Of a DNA stretch of 64,000 nucleotides, positions 28,907-37,529 are shown in pieces. Source of the stretch: Methylobacterium currus (GTDB taxonomy: Bacteria > Pseudomonadota > Alphaproteobacteria > Rhizobiales > Beijerinckiaceae); NCBI RefSeq assembly GCF_003058325.1, contig NZ_CP028843.1:5511001-5575000 (forward strand). The letters run 5' to 3'. Positions within the stretch are counted from its first letter, which is position 1. The number at the start of each line of letters is the position of its first letter. Position numbers and translations under genes: made by a program. The notes beneath the pieces were generated by a model. That model made no database searches and was not told where the DNA came from. It saw only the letters and a list, made by a program, of their open reading frames with translations.

Positions 28907-29554
28907 TCACCCCCGAAACCGCCACACCCCCGTCCGCTTGATCTCGGCATCCTCCAGCGCCCGGGTCACCGGCACCTCGTAGGTCGCCAAGGTCTCCAGC
29001 CGGTCCTTCGGCAGGTAGGCCCGGCCCGGATCGCCCAGCAGCACCCGGGCGCCGCGGGCATGCAGGCCGGCCAGCCAGTCGCCGACCCGGGCGGCGAGGT
29101 CGCGCTCGTAGAAGATGTCGGCGGCGAGCACGCAGTCCCAGCCCTCGTCGCGGCCGATCAGGTCGGCCCCTTTCGCGGTGATGCGCTCGGCAACGCCGTT
29201 CTCGGCCGCGTTGAGGCCGATCGCCGCCAGCGCGAAGGGATCGAGGTCGCTCGCCTCGACCGAGGCCGCCCCCGCCATGGCGGCCGCGATGGCGACGAGG
29301 CCGGAGCCGGAGGCGAAGTCGAGCACCCGGGCGCCCGCCACCGTCTCGGGATGCTCCAGCACGTAGGCGGCGAGCGCTTGGCCGCCGGCCCAGGCAAAGG
29401 CCCAGAACGGCGGCGGAAGGCCGATCTCGCCCAGCTCCTCCTCGGTGCGGCCCCACAATTCCGTCGCCTCGTCGGCGACGTGCAGGCGGATCGCCGGGGC
29501 GTGCGGCACGGGACGGAGCGCCGTGTGGGCGCGGATGAAGGCGACCGGCTCCAT
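28907..29554 (-). CDS. SAM methyltransferase (ETFB-KMT/Nnt1-like)
   Basis: A 215-residue class I SAM-dependent methyltransferase. Motif I is VLDFASGSG (about 77-85), an acidic residue after SDLDP follows, and LAADIFYE resembles the post-I DxFY motif of lysine methyltransferases. The group is often labelled predicted nicotinamide N-methyase; an alphaproteobacterial relative methylates lysines of the electron-transfer flavoprotein beta subunit, the better guess here. Its ATG overlaps the TGA of the upstream glycosyltransferase by one base, so the two are translationally coupled. Confidence 0.82.
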   Translation of the reverse strand: MEPVAFIRAHTALRPVPHAPAIRLHVADEATELWGRTEEELGEIGLPPPFWAFAWAGGQALAAYVLEHPETVAGARVLDFASGSGLVAIAAAMAGAASVEASDLDPFALAAIGLNAAENGVAERITAKGADLIGRDEGWDCVLAADIFYERDLAARVGDWLAGLHARGARVLLGDPGRAYLPKDRLETLATYEVPVTRALEDAEIKRTGVWRFRG

Positions 29555-30705
29555 CAGGCGAGCTCCGCGTAGAGCCGCAGCACGCGGGCCGTCACCGCGG
29601 CCTCGGTGAAGCCGCCGGTGATGATCCGGGCGCGGGCCGCCGCCCCCATCCGGGCAACGAGGGCGGGGTCGACGGCGAGCCGCGCCATCGCGGCGGCGAG
29701 CGCGGCGGGATCGTCCGGCGGCACGATCAGACCCTCGATCCCGTCCCGCACCAGGGTCCGGCAGCCCGGCACGTCGGTGGTGAGAGCCGCCCGTCCGCTC
29801 GCCGCCGCCTCCAGCAACGCCCGCGGCAAGCCCTCCCCGCCGCGGGAGGGCAGGCAGGCGACGTGGGCCTGGGCCAGGGCTCCGGCCACATCGTCGGTGG
29901 GGCCGTGCCAGACGACGCCGTCGCGCGACCACTCGCGCAGGGTCGCCTCGGGAATGGCGCGGCGGTTCGAGGGATCGGGGGCGCCGTGGAGGGCGAGTTC
30001 GAGGTTCGCGCCCTCGGCCCGCGCGAGATGGGCCGCCTTCACGGCCGTATCGATCCCCTTCGACCACAGCATCCGGGCGGTGAGCGCGATCCGCAGAGGC
30101 GGCTGCGGTGGCAGGGGCTGCGGGATCCACGCCTCCGGGTCGATGCCGGCACCGCCGACGACCGCGACGCGCGGGCTCTCCGGGTCGAGGCCGAGCAGCG
30201 TCGCGTCGTCCGGATTCTCGAACAGGTAACGGGTGCGGGCGGTCTCGAGGGGGCCGCGGATCAGAAGGCGCAGGGCGGTGCGGGCGAGGCGCCCCGTCCG
30301 GTCCTGCCGGGCGCCGATCAGCCCGAGGCCGGTCAGCGCGTAGACCCGCGACGGGATGCTGGCGAGCGTCGCTGCCGTGCCCCCGACCAGGATGCCCCGC
30401 AGGGCGATGCAGTGGACGACGTCGGCCTTGAGCGCCTTCAGGATCGCGGCGAGCTGGCCGGCGGCGTAGCCCGCCGCCATCGGGTTGAGGCTCGACCGCT
30501 CGGCCTCGAGCGCCACCACCCGGGCGCCGGTGGCGGCGATGACGTCGCGGTGCGCCCGCACCCGGGTGACGACCGAGACGGCGTGGCCGGCGGCCACCGC
30601 CGCACGGGCCATCGGCAGGAAGTGCGAGGCGAAGAACCAGTCCTCGGTGACCACGAAGGCGACATGCGCCCGCCGCCCCTCTCCGCCCGCGTCCTGTGGC
30701 TGCAC
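29554..30705 (-). CDS. glycosyltransferase family 4
   Basis: About 383 residues, GT-B fold. The N-terminal acceptor domain (AFVVTEDWFFASHFLPMARAA, about 14-35) and the C-terminal donor domain with LPSRGGEGLPRALLEAAASGRA (about 290-315) including the E-x7-E type motif identify a GT4 enzyme adding a sugar from a nucleotide donor to a surface glycan. Acceptor unknown. GTG at 30705 is the preferred start; an in-frame ATG at 30843 would add an Arg/Pro-rich, non-family leader overlapping the divergent topB promoter. Confidence 0.85.
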   Translation of the reverse strand: MQPQDAGGEGRRAHVAFVVTEDWFFASHFLPMARAAVAAGHAVSVVTRVRAHRDVIAATGARVVALEAERSSLNPMAAGYAAGQLAAILKALKADVVHCIALRGILVGGTAATLASIPSRVYALTGLGLIGARQDRTGRLARTALRLLIRGPLETARTRYLFENPDDATLLGLDPESPRVAVVGGAGIDPEAWIPQPLPPQPPLRIALTARMLWSKGIDTAVKAAHLARAEGANLELALHGAPDPSNRRAIPEATLREWSRDGVVWHGPTDDVAGALAQAHVACLPSRGGEGLPRALLEAAASGRAALTTDVPGCRTLVRDGIEGLIVPPDDPAALAAAMARLAVDPALVARMGAAARARIITGGFTEAAVTARVLRLYAELA

Positions 30706-30863
30706 CCGGTCTCTCCCGCTCAAGGTCCCGCCTTCCCTACAGCCTGGCGCCGCGCCGGGATACGGTCCGGCGGTCCTCCGCGCCTGGATACTCCGCGCCC
30801 GTAGGAACCCATGCGGGCACGCGCCGGTTGAGAGCGACCGCAACCCGTGAGGTCGTGAAGCCC

Positions 30864-32177
30864 ATGCTGTCGGATCCCGAGATGGCGGAGCCTGCCGCCG
30901 AGGATCGCGTCGACACCCGCGACGCCGCCCGCGAGGCCGGCCTGCGCTACGTCAGCGACGAGGAGCCGGGCTATCGTCGCAAGCGCAACGGGCGCGGCTT
31001 CGCCTATGTCGACGGCACGGGCGCGAAGGTGCGCGACGCGGCGGCGCTGGCGCGGATCCGGTCGCTCGCGATCCCGCCCGCCTATACCGACGTGTGGATC
31101 TGCCGCCACGCCAACGGCCACATCCAGGCCACGGGGCGCGATGCCCGCGGCCGCAAGCAGTACCGCTACCATCCGGAGTTCCGCCAGGCCCGGGAGAGCA
31201 CCAAGTTCGCCCACATGATGACCTTCGCGGAGGTGCTGCCGGGCATCCGCGCGACGGTCGAGGAGCATATGGGCCGGCGCGGGCTGCCGCGCGAGAAGGT
31301 GCTGGCGACGGTGGTGCACCTGCTCGAGACCACCCTGATCCGGGTCGGCAACGACGATTACGCCAAGCAGAACAAGAGCTACGGCCTCACCACCCTGCGC
31401 GACCCGCATGTCAGGATCGAGGGCCGGGAGCTGAGGTTCCGCTTCAAGGGCAAGAGCAACAAGGTCTGGGAGCTCGCGGTCCACGACCGCCGGGTGGCGA
31501 AGATTGTCAAGGCCTGCCAGGACCTGCCCGGCCAGGAGCTGTTTCAGTACCTCGATGAGGACGGGGAGCAGCGGGACGTGACCTCGGCCGACGTGAACGC
31601 GTATCTTCGCGAGATCACCGGCCGCGACATCACCGCCAAGGATTTTCGGACGTGGTCCGGGACGGTGCTGGCCGCGATGGCCTTGCGCGAGTTCGAGGCC
31701 TTCGACAGCGAGGCCAAGGCCAAGCGCAACGTGCGCGCGGCGATCGAGCGGGTGGCCGAGCGGCTCGGCAACACGCCGACGATCTGCCGCAAGTGCTACA
31801 TCCACCCGGAGATCCTCGGCTGCTACCTCGAGGGCGAGCTGCTGCTCCAGGTCAAGGACGAGGTCGAGGCGGCCCTGCGCGACGACATTGCCCGCCTCAG
31901 GCCCGAGGAGACGGCGGTGCTCGGCCTGCTCCAGGGCCGCCTCGCCCGGGCCGCGCAGGAGGCGAGGACGAAGGCCGGGACGGGGCGCAACAAGGGATCC
32001 TCGAGCAAGGGGTCCTCGAACAAGGGATCCTCGAGCAAACGGTCCACGAGCAAGGACCGCATGAAGGAGGCGGAGCCGGGCAAGGGAACCATGGCGAAGG
32101 GGCGCTCGGTCAAGGGTGAAAGAGCTTCGGCCGGCTCGTCACGGTCCGGCAAGGCGGCGGCCCGCAAGGCCGCCTGA
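30864..32177 (+). CDS. DNA topoisomerase IB
   Basis: Relaxes supercoils by a 3'-phosphotyrosine mechanism. The 437-residue product matches the poxvirus-like bacterial TopIB group: DNA-binding N-domain (DVWICRHANGHIQATGRDA), catalytic domain with LIRVGNDDYAK (Arg), RFKGKSNK (Lys), DFRTWSGT and the nucleophile Tyr in KCYIHPEIL (about 310). Beyond residue about 365 lies a Lys/Ser/Gly tail with five-residue repeats, see the tandem repeat entry. ATG at 30864 gives the usual N-terminus. Confidence 0.92.
   Translation: MLSDPEMAEPAAEDRVDTRDAAREAGLRYVSDEEPGYRRKRNGRGFAYVDGTGAKVRDAAALARIRSLAIPPAYTDVWICRHANGHIQATGRDARGRKQYRYHPEFRQARESTKFAHMMTFAEVLPGIRATVEEHMGRRGLPREKVLATVVHLLETTLIRVGNDDYAKQNKSYGLTTLRDPHVRIEGRELRFRFKGKSNKVWELAVHDRRVAKIVKACQDLPGQELFQYLDEDGEQRDVTSADVNAYLREITGRDITAKDFRTWSGTVLAAMALREFEAFDSEAKAKRNVRAAIERVAERLGNTPTICRKCYIHPEILGCYLEGELLLQVKDEVEAALRDDIARLRPEETAVLGLLQGRLARAAQEARTKAGTGRNKGSSSKGSSNKGSSSKRSTSKDRMKEAEPGKGTMAKGRSVKGERASAGSSRSGKAAARKAA
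31991..32050 (+). repeat. four 15-bp tandem repeats in the TopIB tail
   Basis: Unit CAAGGGATCCTCGAG occurs four times in phase (31991, 32006, 32021, 32036; the last diverged), encoding KGSS(S/N) repeats. The basic tail likely binds DNA non-specifically. Repeat number is likely to vary between strains. Confidence 0.85.
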
Positions 32178-32226
32178 TTCGGGGCGGTTCCTCCGGGGAC
32201 CGCCTGTGATCCACCGCGCCGCCCCC

Positions 32227-32886
32227 TCAATGGGGAGCGGCGCCATGTGCCTCGTGGGAGAGGCGCCGCAGGGGCCGGGTCTCGCCTTCGAGCACTGGCG
32301 CCAGGCCGATCTGCCGGGCGAGCTGAACCAGGTCCTTGAGCCGGCCGGTCTTGGTCTTGCGGCGCAGGTTGAGCCGGTGGGTCTCGACCGTGCGCACGCT
32401 CACCGTGAGGCGGCGCGCCACCTCCTTGTTGCTGAAGCCGGCGCTGAGGAAGCGCAGCACCTCGGCCTCCCGCGGGGTGAGCCCCAGGCTCTCGGCCGCC
32501 GACTCGGACGCCGGATTCTCCGCCTCGCCCTCGTGCAGCGGCAGGCCATGGGCGAGCGCCAGGATCGTCGCGCAGATGTCGCGCGGCGACGCGCAGCGGG
32601 CCACGAAGGCATCGGCGCCCGCCGTGGCGAGCCGGCCGATCTCCGCCGCGTCGGCGGCCTGGAACGCCACCAGGATCCGGGCCTCCGGCGCCCGCGCGCG
32701 CAAGGACGCCACTGCCGCCGGGCCGATCTCGGGCGCGAAGGCCAGGACGACGCAGGGCGAGCCGGCTTCCTCGAGTTCCTCCTCGCCCACCGTCCGCAAG
32801 GCCGGATGATGCTCCAGCGTCGCCCGGAAGGCGGCGCCCAGATCCGACGGCTCGTTGATGATCAGAACCCTGACGGCGTCACTCAT
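32227..32886 (-). CDS. LuxR-type regulator with degenerate receiver
   Basis: A 219-residue protein with an N-terminal receiver-like domain (1-115) and a C-terminal LuxR/FixJ HTH (about 135-195, LTPREAEVLRFLSAGFSNKEVARRL). Where a receiver has its phosphoacceptor Asp, this one reads VVLAFAPE (46-53), so ordinary phosphorylation is unlikely. No kinase gene is adjacent. It is convergent with the topoisomerase gene. Target genes unknown. Confidence 0.85.
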   Translation of the reverse strand: MSDAVRVLIINEPSDLGAAFRATLEHHPALRTVGEEELEEAGSPCVVLAFAPEIGPAAVASLRARAPEARILVAFQAADAAEIGRLATAGADAFVARCASPRDICATILALAHGLPLHEGEAENPASESAAESLGLTPREAEVLRFLSAGFSNKEVARRLTVSVRTVETHRLNLRRKTKTGRLKDLVQLARQIGLAPVLEGETRPLRRLSHEAHGAAPH

Positions 32887-33154
32887 GCCGCTTGCCTCCG
32901 TTCCAGCGCGATACAGGCGCGGTGCCTACGGAGGAGACGGATCAAGCCTTGTTCCAGCGCGGCGGGGGGAGGGTCGTGCGGGACGGGCTTTGCGGCAGAG
33001 CGAGGGCGCGCCCGAGGGGCGGAATGCCTAGGTAGACCGACTCTGCGGCAGGATGTCGCGAAAAGCGGGGCGGACGGAGCCGGCGCGCGAGGCGAGAGGA
33101 CCCGAAAGTCCGGACCAGTTTGACACGCGCGCCTCGGTATTTTCCCGCATTGGG

Positions 33155-33622
33155 TCAGGCCGGGATGGCGCGTTCCAGGAAGAGGCTGACCGGCAGCGCG
33201 CGATAAGGCGGGAACGGACCGCGGCACGTGAAGCCCGCGCGGCGGTAGAGTGCCTGGGCCTCGGTGTTGCGGCTGCCGACCTCGAGGACGATCGCGCGGG
33301 CGCCGAGCCGTCGCGCCTCGGACTCGGCGCCCCGCACCAAAGCGGACCCGACGCCGCGCCCGCGCGCCTCCGCGGCGACGATCATGCGCTTCAGCTCCAC
33401 CGCGCCGGCGCCGTGCTCGATCACGGCACGGAGGCCGGCCGCCGCTCCGGCGATGCGCGCGACGAGGATGGGGGTTCCCGGTACGGCCAGGCTCTCCGGC
33501 GTGATCGGGCGGCGCTGAGCCTCCGGATAGAGGCGCGCCGCCACGGCATCCGCCAGTGACAGGAGGACCGCCACGTCCTCCTGCAGGGGTGTTTCCACGC
33601 CGATGGTTGCGGCTGCCGTCAT
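33155..33622 (-). CDS. GNAT-family N-acetyltransferase
   Basis: A 155-residue acetyl-CoA-dependent acyltransferase. The acetyl-CoA loop is in RGRGVGSALVRGAE (about 88-102) and the C-terminal NTEAQALYRRAGF is typical of small-molecule or amino-acid acetyltransferases. Substrate unknown. It lies 40 bp downstream of the diguanylate cyclase gene in the same direction and may be co-transcribed. Confidence 0.85.
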   Translation of the reverse strand: MTAAATIGVETPLQEDVAVLLSLADAVAARLYPEAQRRPITPESLAVPGTPILVARIAGAAAGLRAVIEHGAGAVELKRMIVAAEARGRGVGSALVRGAESEARRLGARAIVLEVGSRNTEAQALYRRAGFTCRGPFPPYRALPVSLFLERAIPA

Positions 33623-33661
33623 GACCCGAGGTTAGACGGATCCGGCCGAGCCGTCATCGGC

Positions 33662-34564
33662 CTACCCGGCCCGCGCCAGGATCAGGTCGGTGGCCGCCGA
33701 GACGACCCGGTTGCGCCCCGTGCTCTTGGCCTCGTAGAGGGCGATGTCGGCGCGCTTGAGCAGGCCGCCGACGGTCTCGCCCTCGGACCAGGTGCTGACG
33801 CCGAAGCTCGCGGTGAGCTGCACCGGGCCGCGCTGGCCCTTGAAGCGCAGCTGCGTGCAGCGCAGCCGCAGGCGCCCGGCGGCGGCCTCGGCCTCCTCCA
33901 GGTTCCGCCCGGGCAGGGCCAGGGCGAATTCCTCGCCGCCGACGCGCCCGGCGATGCCGCCGGCCTCGGTGAGCAGCTCCGCGGCGACGCCCCGGATCGC
34001 CGTGTCGCCGACCTCGTGGCCGTGCTGGTCGTTGATGGCCTTGAACTGGTCGATGTCGACCATCACCATCGACAGCCGTCCGTGGGCCCCGGCCCGGTCC
34101 GCGACCTCGCCGACCCTTTGCAGGAAGGCGCGGCGGTTGAGGAGCCCGGTCAGCGCGTCGGCCTCGGCGAGGCGGATCAGCTCGCGCTGCATCCCGGTCA
34201 TCCGCTCGGCCGCCCGCAGGCGGGCATAGAGCTCCTCCGGGCCCGGCGGCTTGTCGATGAAGTCGTCCGAGCCGCTGTCGAGCGCCTCCGCCAGGTTGCG
34301 GGCGTTGCGGGCCGACGACATCGTGATGATGTAGAGCGGGCGGTGCGCATCCGCGAGCAGCCGGGCCGACCAGCACAGCTCCAGGCCGCTGAGGGGACGC
34401 ACCTCGAGGCTGGTGATCAGGGTGGTGACCGATGCGTTGTCGGTGACGAAATCGAGCGCCTCGCGCGAATCCGTGAACGTGTCCACGGTATGGCCGCGGG
34501 GCGTCAGGAGCCCGCTGATGACCTTGAGCACCACCCGGCTCGGATCGACGACGACGATGTGCAT
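33662..34564 (-). CDS. diguanylate cyclase with degenerate receiver
   Basis: A 300-residue protein: receiver-like domain (1-125) and GGDEF domain (about 135-295) with active-site GGEEF, the metal Asp in VDIDQFKAIND and the LTGLLNRRAF entry motif, so c-di-GMP synthesis from GTP is expected. The receiver keeps Asp7 and the Lys of DFIDKP but has Thr/Ser (ITSLEV, about 50-55) at the acceptor position. No RxxD inhibitory site is evident five residues before GGEEF. Output is probably not controlled by classical phosphotransfer. Confidence 0.88.
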   Translation of the reverse strand: MHIVVVDPSRVVLKVISGLLTPRGHTVDTFTDSREALDFVTDNASVTTLITSLEVRPLSGLELCWSARLLADAHRPLYIITMSSARNARNLAEALDSGSDDFIDKPPGPEELYARLRAAERMTGMQRELIRLAEADALTGLLNRRAFLQRVGEVADRAGAHGRLSMVMVDIDQFKAINDQHGHEVGDTAIRGVAAELLTEAGGIAGRVGGEEFALALPGRNLEEAEAAAGRLRLRCTQLRFKGQRGPVQLTASFGVSTWSEGETVGGLLKRADIALYEAKSTGRNRVVSAATDLILARAG

Positions 34565-34669
34565 GGCGTCCCCCGGCAGGAGGACCCGCTCCCGCTTCCC
34601 GCGACGAGGTTGCGCGCGAAGGTTTAACGCCCTCTCAAAGCCTCACGGGCGATCGCGGAGCTTACGGTG

Positions 34670-34996
34670 ATGCCGCGCAAGACGGTCCCGACCACGCCGG
34701 ACGGGCGCTACATCGTGGTGCGCGGGCGGCTGTGGCGCTGCTCCGATCCGTCTCTGCCGGCCGCCCGGCGCGAGGCCCTGGTGCAGGATCTGATGCGGGC
34801 CCGCCGCGCCGTGCGCGACGCGAAGGCCGAAGGCGGGGCCGCCCTGGCCGAGGCCCGCGCGGCGGTCGACGCGGCCAAGCACGGGCTCGGCGAGCGCGGC
34901 CCGCCCTGGTGGACCGACGGGGCGCCGGACTACAACCGGCACCTCGCCCGCAACACGCCCTATGCGGCGTGGTTCGCGGGCCTGGAGGAGGCGTGA
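34670..34996 (+). CDS. hypothetical protein
   Basis: About 108 residues, unrecognised but with good codon bias. It opens with a beta-rich segment (GRYIVVRGRLWRCSDPSLP), then an Ala/Arg helix (about 35-75) and an aromatic C-terminus (PPWWTDGAPDYNRHLARNTPY). The pattern is common in alphaproteobacterial hypothetical proteins. No signal peptide or membrane helix. GTG at 34667 immediately before the ATG is an alternative start. Transcribed convergently with the iclR-type gene, 5 bp from its stop. Confidence 0.65.
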   Translation: MPRKTVPTTPDGRYIVVRGRLWRCSDPSLPAARREALVQDLMRARRAVRDAKAEGGAALAEARAAVDAAKHGLGERGPPWWTDGAPDYNRHLARNTPYAAWFAGLEEA

Positions 34997-35000
34997 TCCG

Positions 35001-35825
35001 TCAATCGACGATCCCGAGCGAGCGCATGCGCTCGATCGTCTCCATCAGCCGCGGGCCGGTGTCCCGGCGCAGGACCTCCTCGGTGAGCAGGAAGGCCGGG
35101 CCGCTGATGTTGAGCGCGAAATGGCCGCGCCCGCCGGGGGCGTGGATCGGGGCCGCGACGGCATTGATGTCCTGGTGCCAGATGCCGATGCCGACGCAGA
35201 AGCCGTGCTCGGCGATCTCGGCGGCGCAGCGGCGATAGGTCTGGTCGAGCCGCGTCGCATCGGCGCCATCGCGGCGCAGGCGGGTCATGAGCGCGGATCG
35301 CGCCGCCTCGTCGAGGCTCGACAGCGTCGCCATGCCCATGGCGCTGCGGGCCAGCGGCAGGCGGTAGCCGACCTCGCTCGACAGGACGATGCGCTGGCCT
35401 TCCCCGCGCCAGAGCTGGACGTAGACGCTCGACAGCCCGTCGAGGAGGCCGAGCGCCACGTGGGCCTGCACCGCCGTGGCGAGGTCCTGCAGGAACGGCT
35501 TGACCATCTGCGGGAAGGAGTTCTGCCGCAGGAAGGCGGCGCTCAGCGCCAGCACGGCGGGACCCAGGCCGTAGCGCTCGCCCTCCGGGTCGTGCACCAG
35601 GTAGCCGAGGGACAGGAGCGTGTGGGTCAGGCGCGAGACGGTGGGCTTCGGCAGGCCGGTGCGGGACGCGATCTCGCGGTTGCCTAGCATCTCGGCCGCG
35701 TCCCGGAAGGCGCGCAGGACCTGGAGGCCGCGGGAGAGCGCGGTGACGAATTGCCGGTCGCTGTCCTCCGGCTCCGCGCTCTCCTGCATGATCGCGCCGG
35801 CGCGCGCCGCCACCGCCTGTGCCAT
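35001..35825 (-). CDS. IclR-family transcriptional regulator
   Basis: A 274-residue regulator: a 20-residue leader, winged HTH (about 25-90, QVLRAFRDAAEMLGNREIASRTGLPKPTVSRL) and a C-terminal effector domain (about 100-265, with GFCVGIGIWHQDINAVAAPI). It is divergent from the liv operon across about 230 bp and is the likely local regulator of it; IclR proteins act as repressors or activators with small organic acids as effectors. The direct repeats at 35913-35939 are candidate sites. Confidence 0.88.
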   Translation of the reverse strand: MAQAVAARAGAIMQESAEPEDSDRQFVTALSRGLQVLRAFRDAAEMLGNREIASRTGLPKPTVSRLTHTLLSLGYLVHDPEGERYGLGPAVLALSAAFLRQNSFPQMVKPFLQDLATAVQAHVALGLLDGLSSVYVQLWRGEGQRIVLSSEVGYRLPLARSAMGMATLSSLDEAARSALMTRLRRDGADATRLDQTYRRCAAEIAEHGFCVGIGIWHQDINAVAAPIHAPGGRGHFALNISGPAFLLTEEVLRRDTGPRLMETIERMRSLGIVD

Positions 35826-35912
35826 GCTGCCGCCTCCCTCCCACGCCCTGTCTTACGGATCTCGTTCCGGGCGACTCCCAGGGTGACGGGACGCCGCCGG
35901 CTCGGCAACATG

Positions 35913-35939
35913 TTTCGCGATGCGGATCGTCATTTCGCG
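35913..35939. promoter_or_regulatory. TTTCGCG direct repeat in iclR-liv gap
   Basis: Two TTTCGCG copies start 20 bp apart (35913-35919, 35933-35939), that is about two helical turns, in the divergent control region. A TTGACC sequence follows at 35942 as a possible -35 box. Binding by the IclR protein is inferred. Confidence 0.35.
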
Positions 35940-36054
35940 GCTTGACCCGTCCCGGACGGGGAGGCAGTGTCAGCTCAAGGCGGGCAAGGACCCGCCGGCG
36001 ACGCCGAATGCGGCGCGCCACAAGAACGCGGGAACGCCATTCCAGGAGGACGCC

Positions 36055-37293
36055 TTGGTCAAGACCCTCGCGCGCATCACGGCCGCCGGCCTCGTGGCCC
36101 TGGCGGCCTCGACTGCGCTCGCCGCGCCGATGAGCCTGAAGATCGCCTTCGTCGATCCGCTCTCCGGCGGCGGGGCCAGCACCGGCGAGGCCGGGCTGAA
36201 GACTTTCCAGTTCATGGCCGAGCAGCTCAACGCCAAGAACCCCGACCTGAAGCTCGAGGTGACCGGCTACGACAACAAGCTCAACCCGCAGGAGAGCCTG
36301 GTCCAGCTCCAGAAGGCGATCGATTCCGGCGCCCGGGTGGTGGTGCAGGGCAACGGCTCCTCGGTCGGCGCCGCGCTGATCGACTTCGTCGGCAAGTACA
36401 ACGACCGCAATCCTGGCAAGGAGATCATCTATCTCAACTACGCCGCGGTCGATCCGGCGCTGACCAATGCCAAGTGCAATTACTGGCACTTCCGGTTCGA
36501 CGCCAATTCCGATATCAAGATGGCGGCCCTGACCAACTACATCAAGGGCAAGCCCGAGGTGAAGAAGGTCTACCTGATTAATCAGGATTACTCGCACGGC
36601 CAGGCGGTGCGCGCCGCGGCCCGGGCGATGCTGAAGGAGAAGCGGCCCGACATCCAGATCGTCGGCGACGAGGTGGCGCCGCTGCAGAAGGTCAACGACT
36701 TCTCGCCCTACATCGCCAAGATCAAGGCCTCGGGCGCCGACGCGGTGATCACCGGCAACTGGGCGCAGGACATGGCGCTGCTGCTGAAAGCGGCGGGCGA
36801 TGCCGGGCTTCAGGCCAATTTCTACACCTATTACGGCGGCGGCAGCGGCGGTCCGACGGCGATCAAGCAGGCCAACCTGCCCGACCGGGTGTTCCAGATC
36901 TCCGAGGGCTACGCCAACATCGATTCCAAGGCCGGCCACGACTTCGAGACTGCCTTCCGCGCCAAGACCGGCCAGGAGCTGACCTATCCGCGGGTGGTCA
37001 ACCTGATGAACATCCTGGCCAAGGCGACGCTCGCCGCCAAGTCGACCGACCCGAAGGCCATCGCCAAGGCGATGGATGCGATCCACAACGACACGCTCTA
37101 CGGCAAGGACAGCTTCATCCGGCCGGACGATCACCAGATCTTCCAGCCGATCTACATCTCGCGATTCGGTCCGGTCGACACTACGAAGGTCCTCGACAGC
37201 GAGAATACCGGCTGGGGCTGGACCGGATCGGGCGAGGTCAGCGCCCAGGACACCCTGCTGCCGACCACCTGCAAGATGGACCGGCCGAGCTGA
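36055..37293 (+). CDS. branched-chain/amide ABC binding protein (LivJ-type)
   Basis: A 412-residue periplasmic type I binding protein with a signal peptide (ARITAAGLVALAASTALA, mature from about APMSLK). Start is TTG at 36055, supported by AGGAGGA 5 bases upstream; an in-frame ATG at 35920 would give a non-signal leader. Motifs such as FVDPLSGGGASTGEA and YSHGQAVRAAARAML are typical of LivJ-like receptors. The ligand could be a branched-chain amino acid or a related amide. First gene of a complete five-gene importer. Confidence 0.9.
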   Translation: MVKTLARITAAGLVALAASTALAAPMSLKIAFVDPLSGGGASTGEAGLKTFQFMAEQLNAKNPDLKLEVTGYDNKLNPQESLVQLQKAIDSGARVVVQGNGSSVGAALIDFVGKYNDRNPGKEIIYLNYAAVDPALTNAKCNYWHFRFDANSDIKMAALTNYIKGKPEVKKVYLINQDYSHGQAVRAAARAMLKEKRPDIQIVGDEVAPLQKVNDFSPYIAKIKASGADAVITGNWAQDMALLLKAAGDAGLQANFYTYYGGGSGGPTAIKQANLPDRVFQISEGYANIDSKAGHDFETAFRAKTGQELTYPRVVNLMNILAKATLAAKSTDPKAIAKAMDAIHNDTLYGKDSFIRPDDHQIFQPIYISRFGPVDTTKVLDSENTGWGWTGSGEVSAQDTLLPTTCKMDRPS

Positions 37294-37529
37294 GGAAGGG
37301 AGGGCGGCACCCCGGGGTGACGGGGTGCCGCTTCGCGTCGCGCGACTGTCCTGACCCGAAAGGCCCCTTCCCGGATCTCCTTCCGCTGGGGCTCCCGTCG
37401 CGCAGGCCCTGTCCGGGCCCGGACAGGGCGGGGTCGAGGCAGATCCGAAGCCGGTGGGTGCGCCCGCCGGCCCGCCATCCCGGGAACCGCATCCCGGCCC
37501 CGGCGCCCCGCACCGGCAGGAGACCCCGC

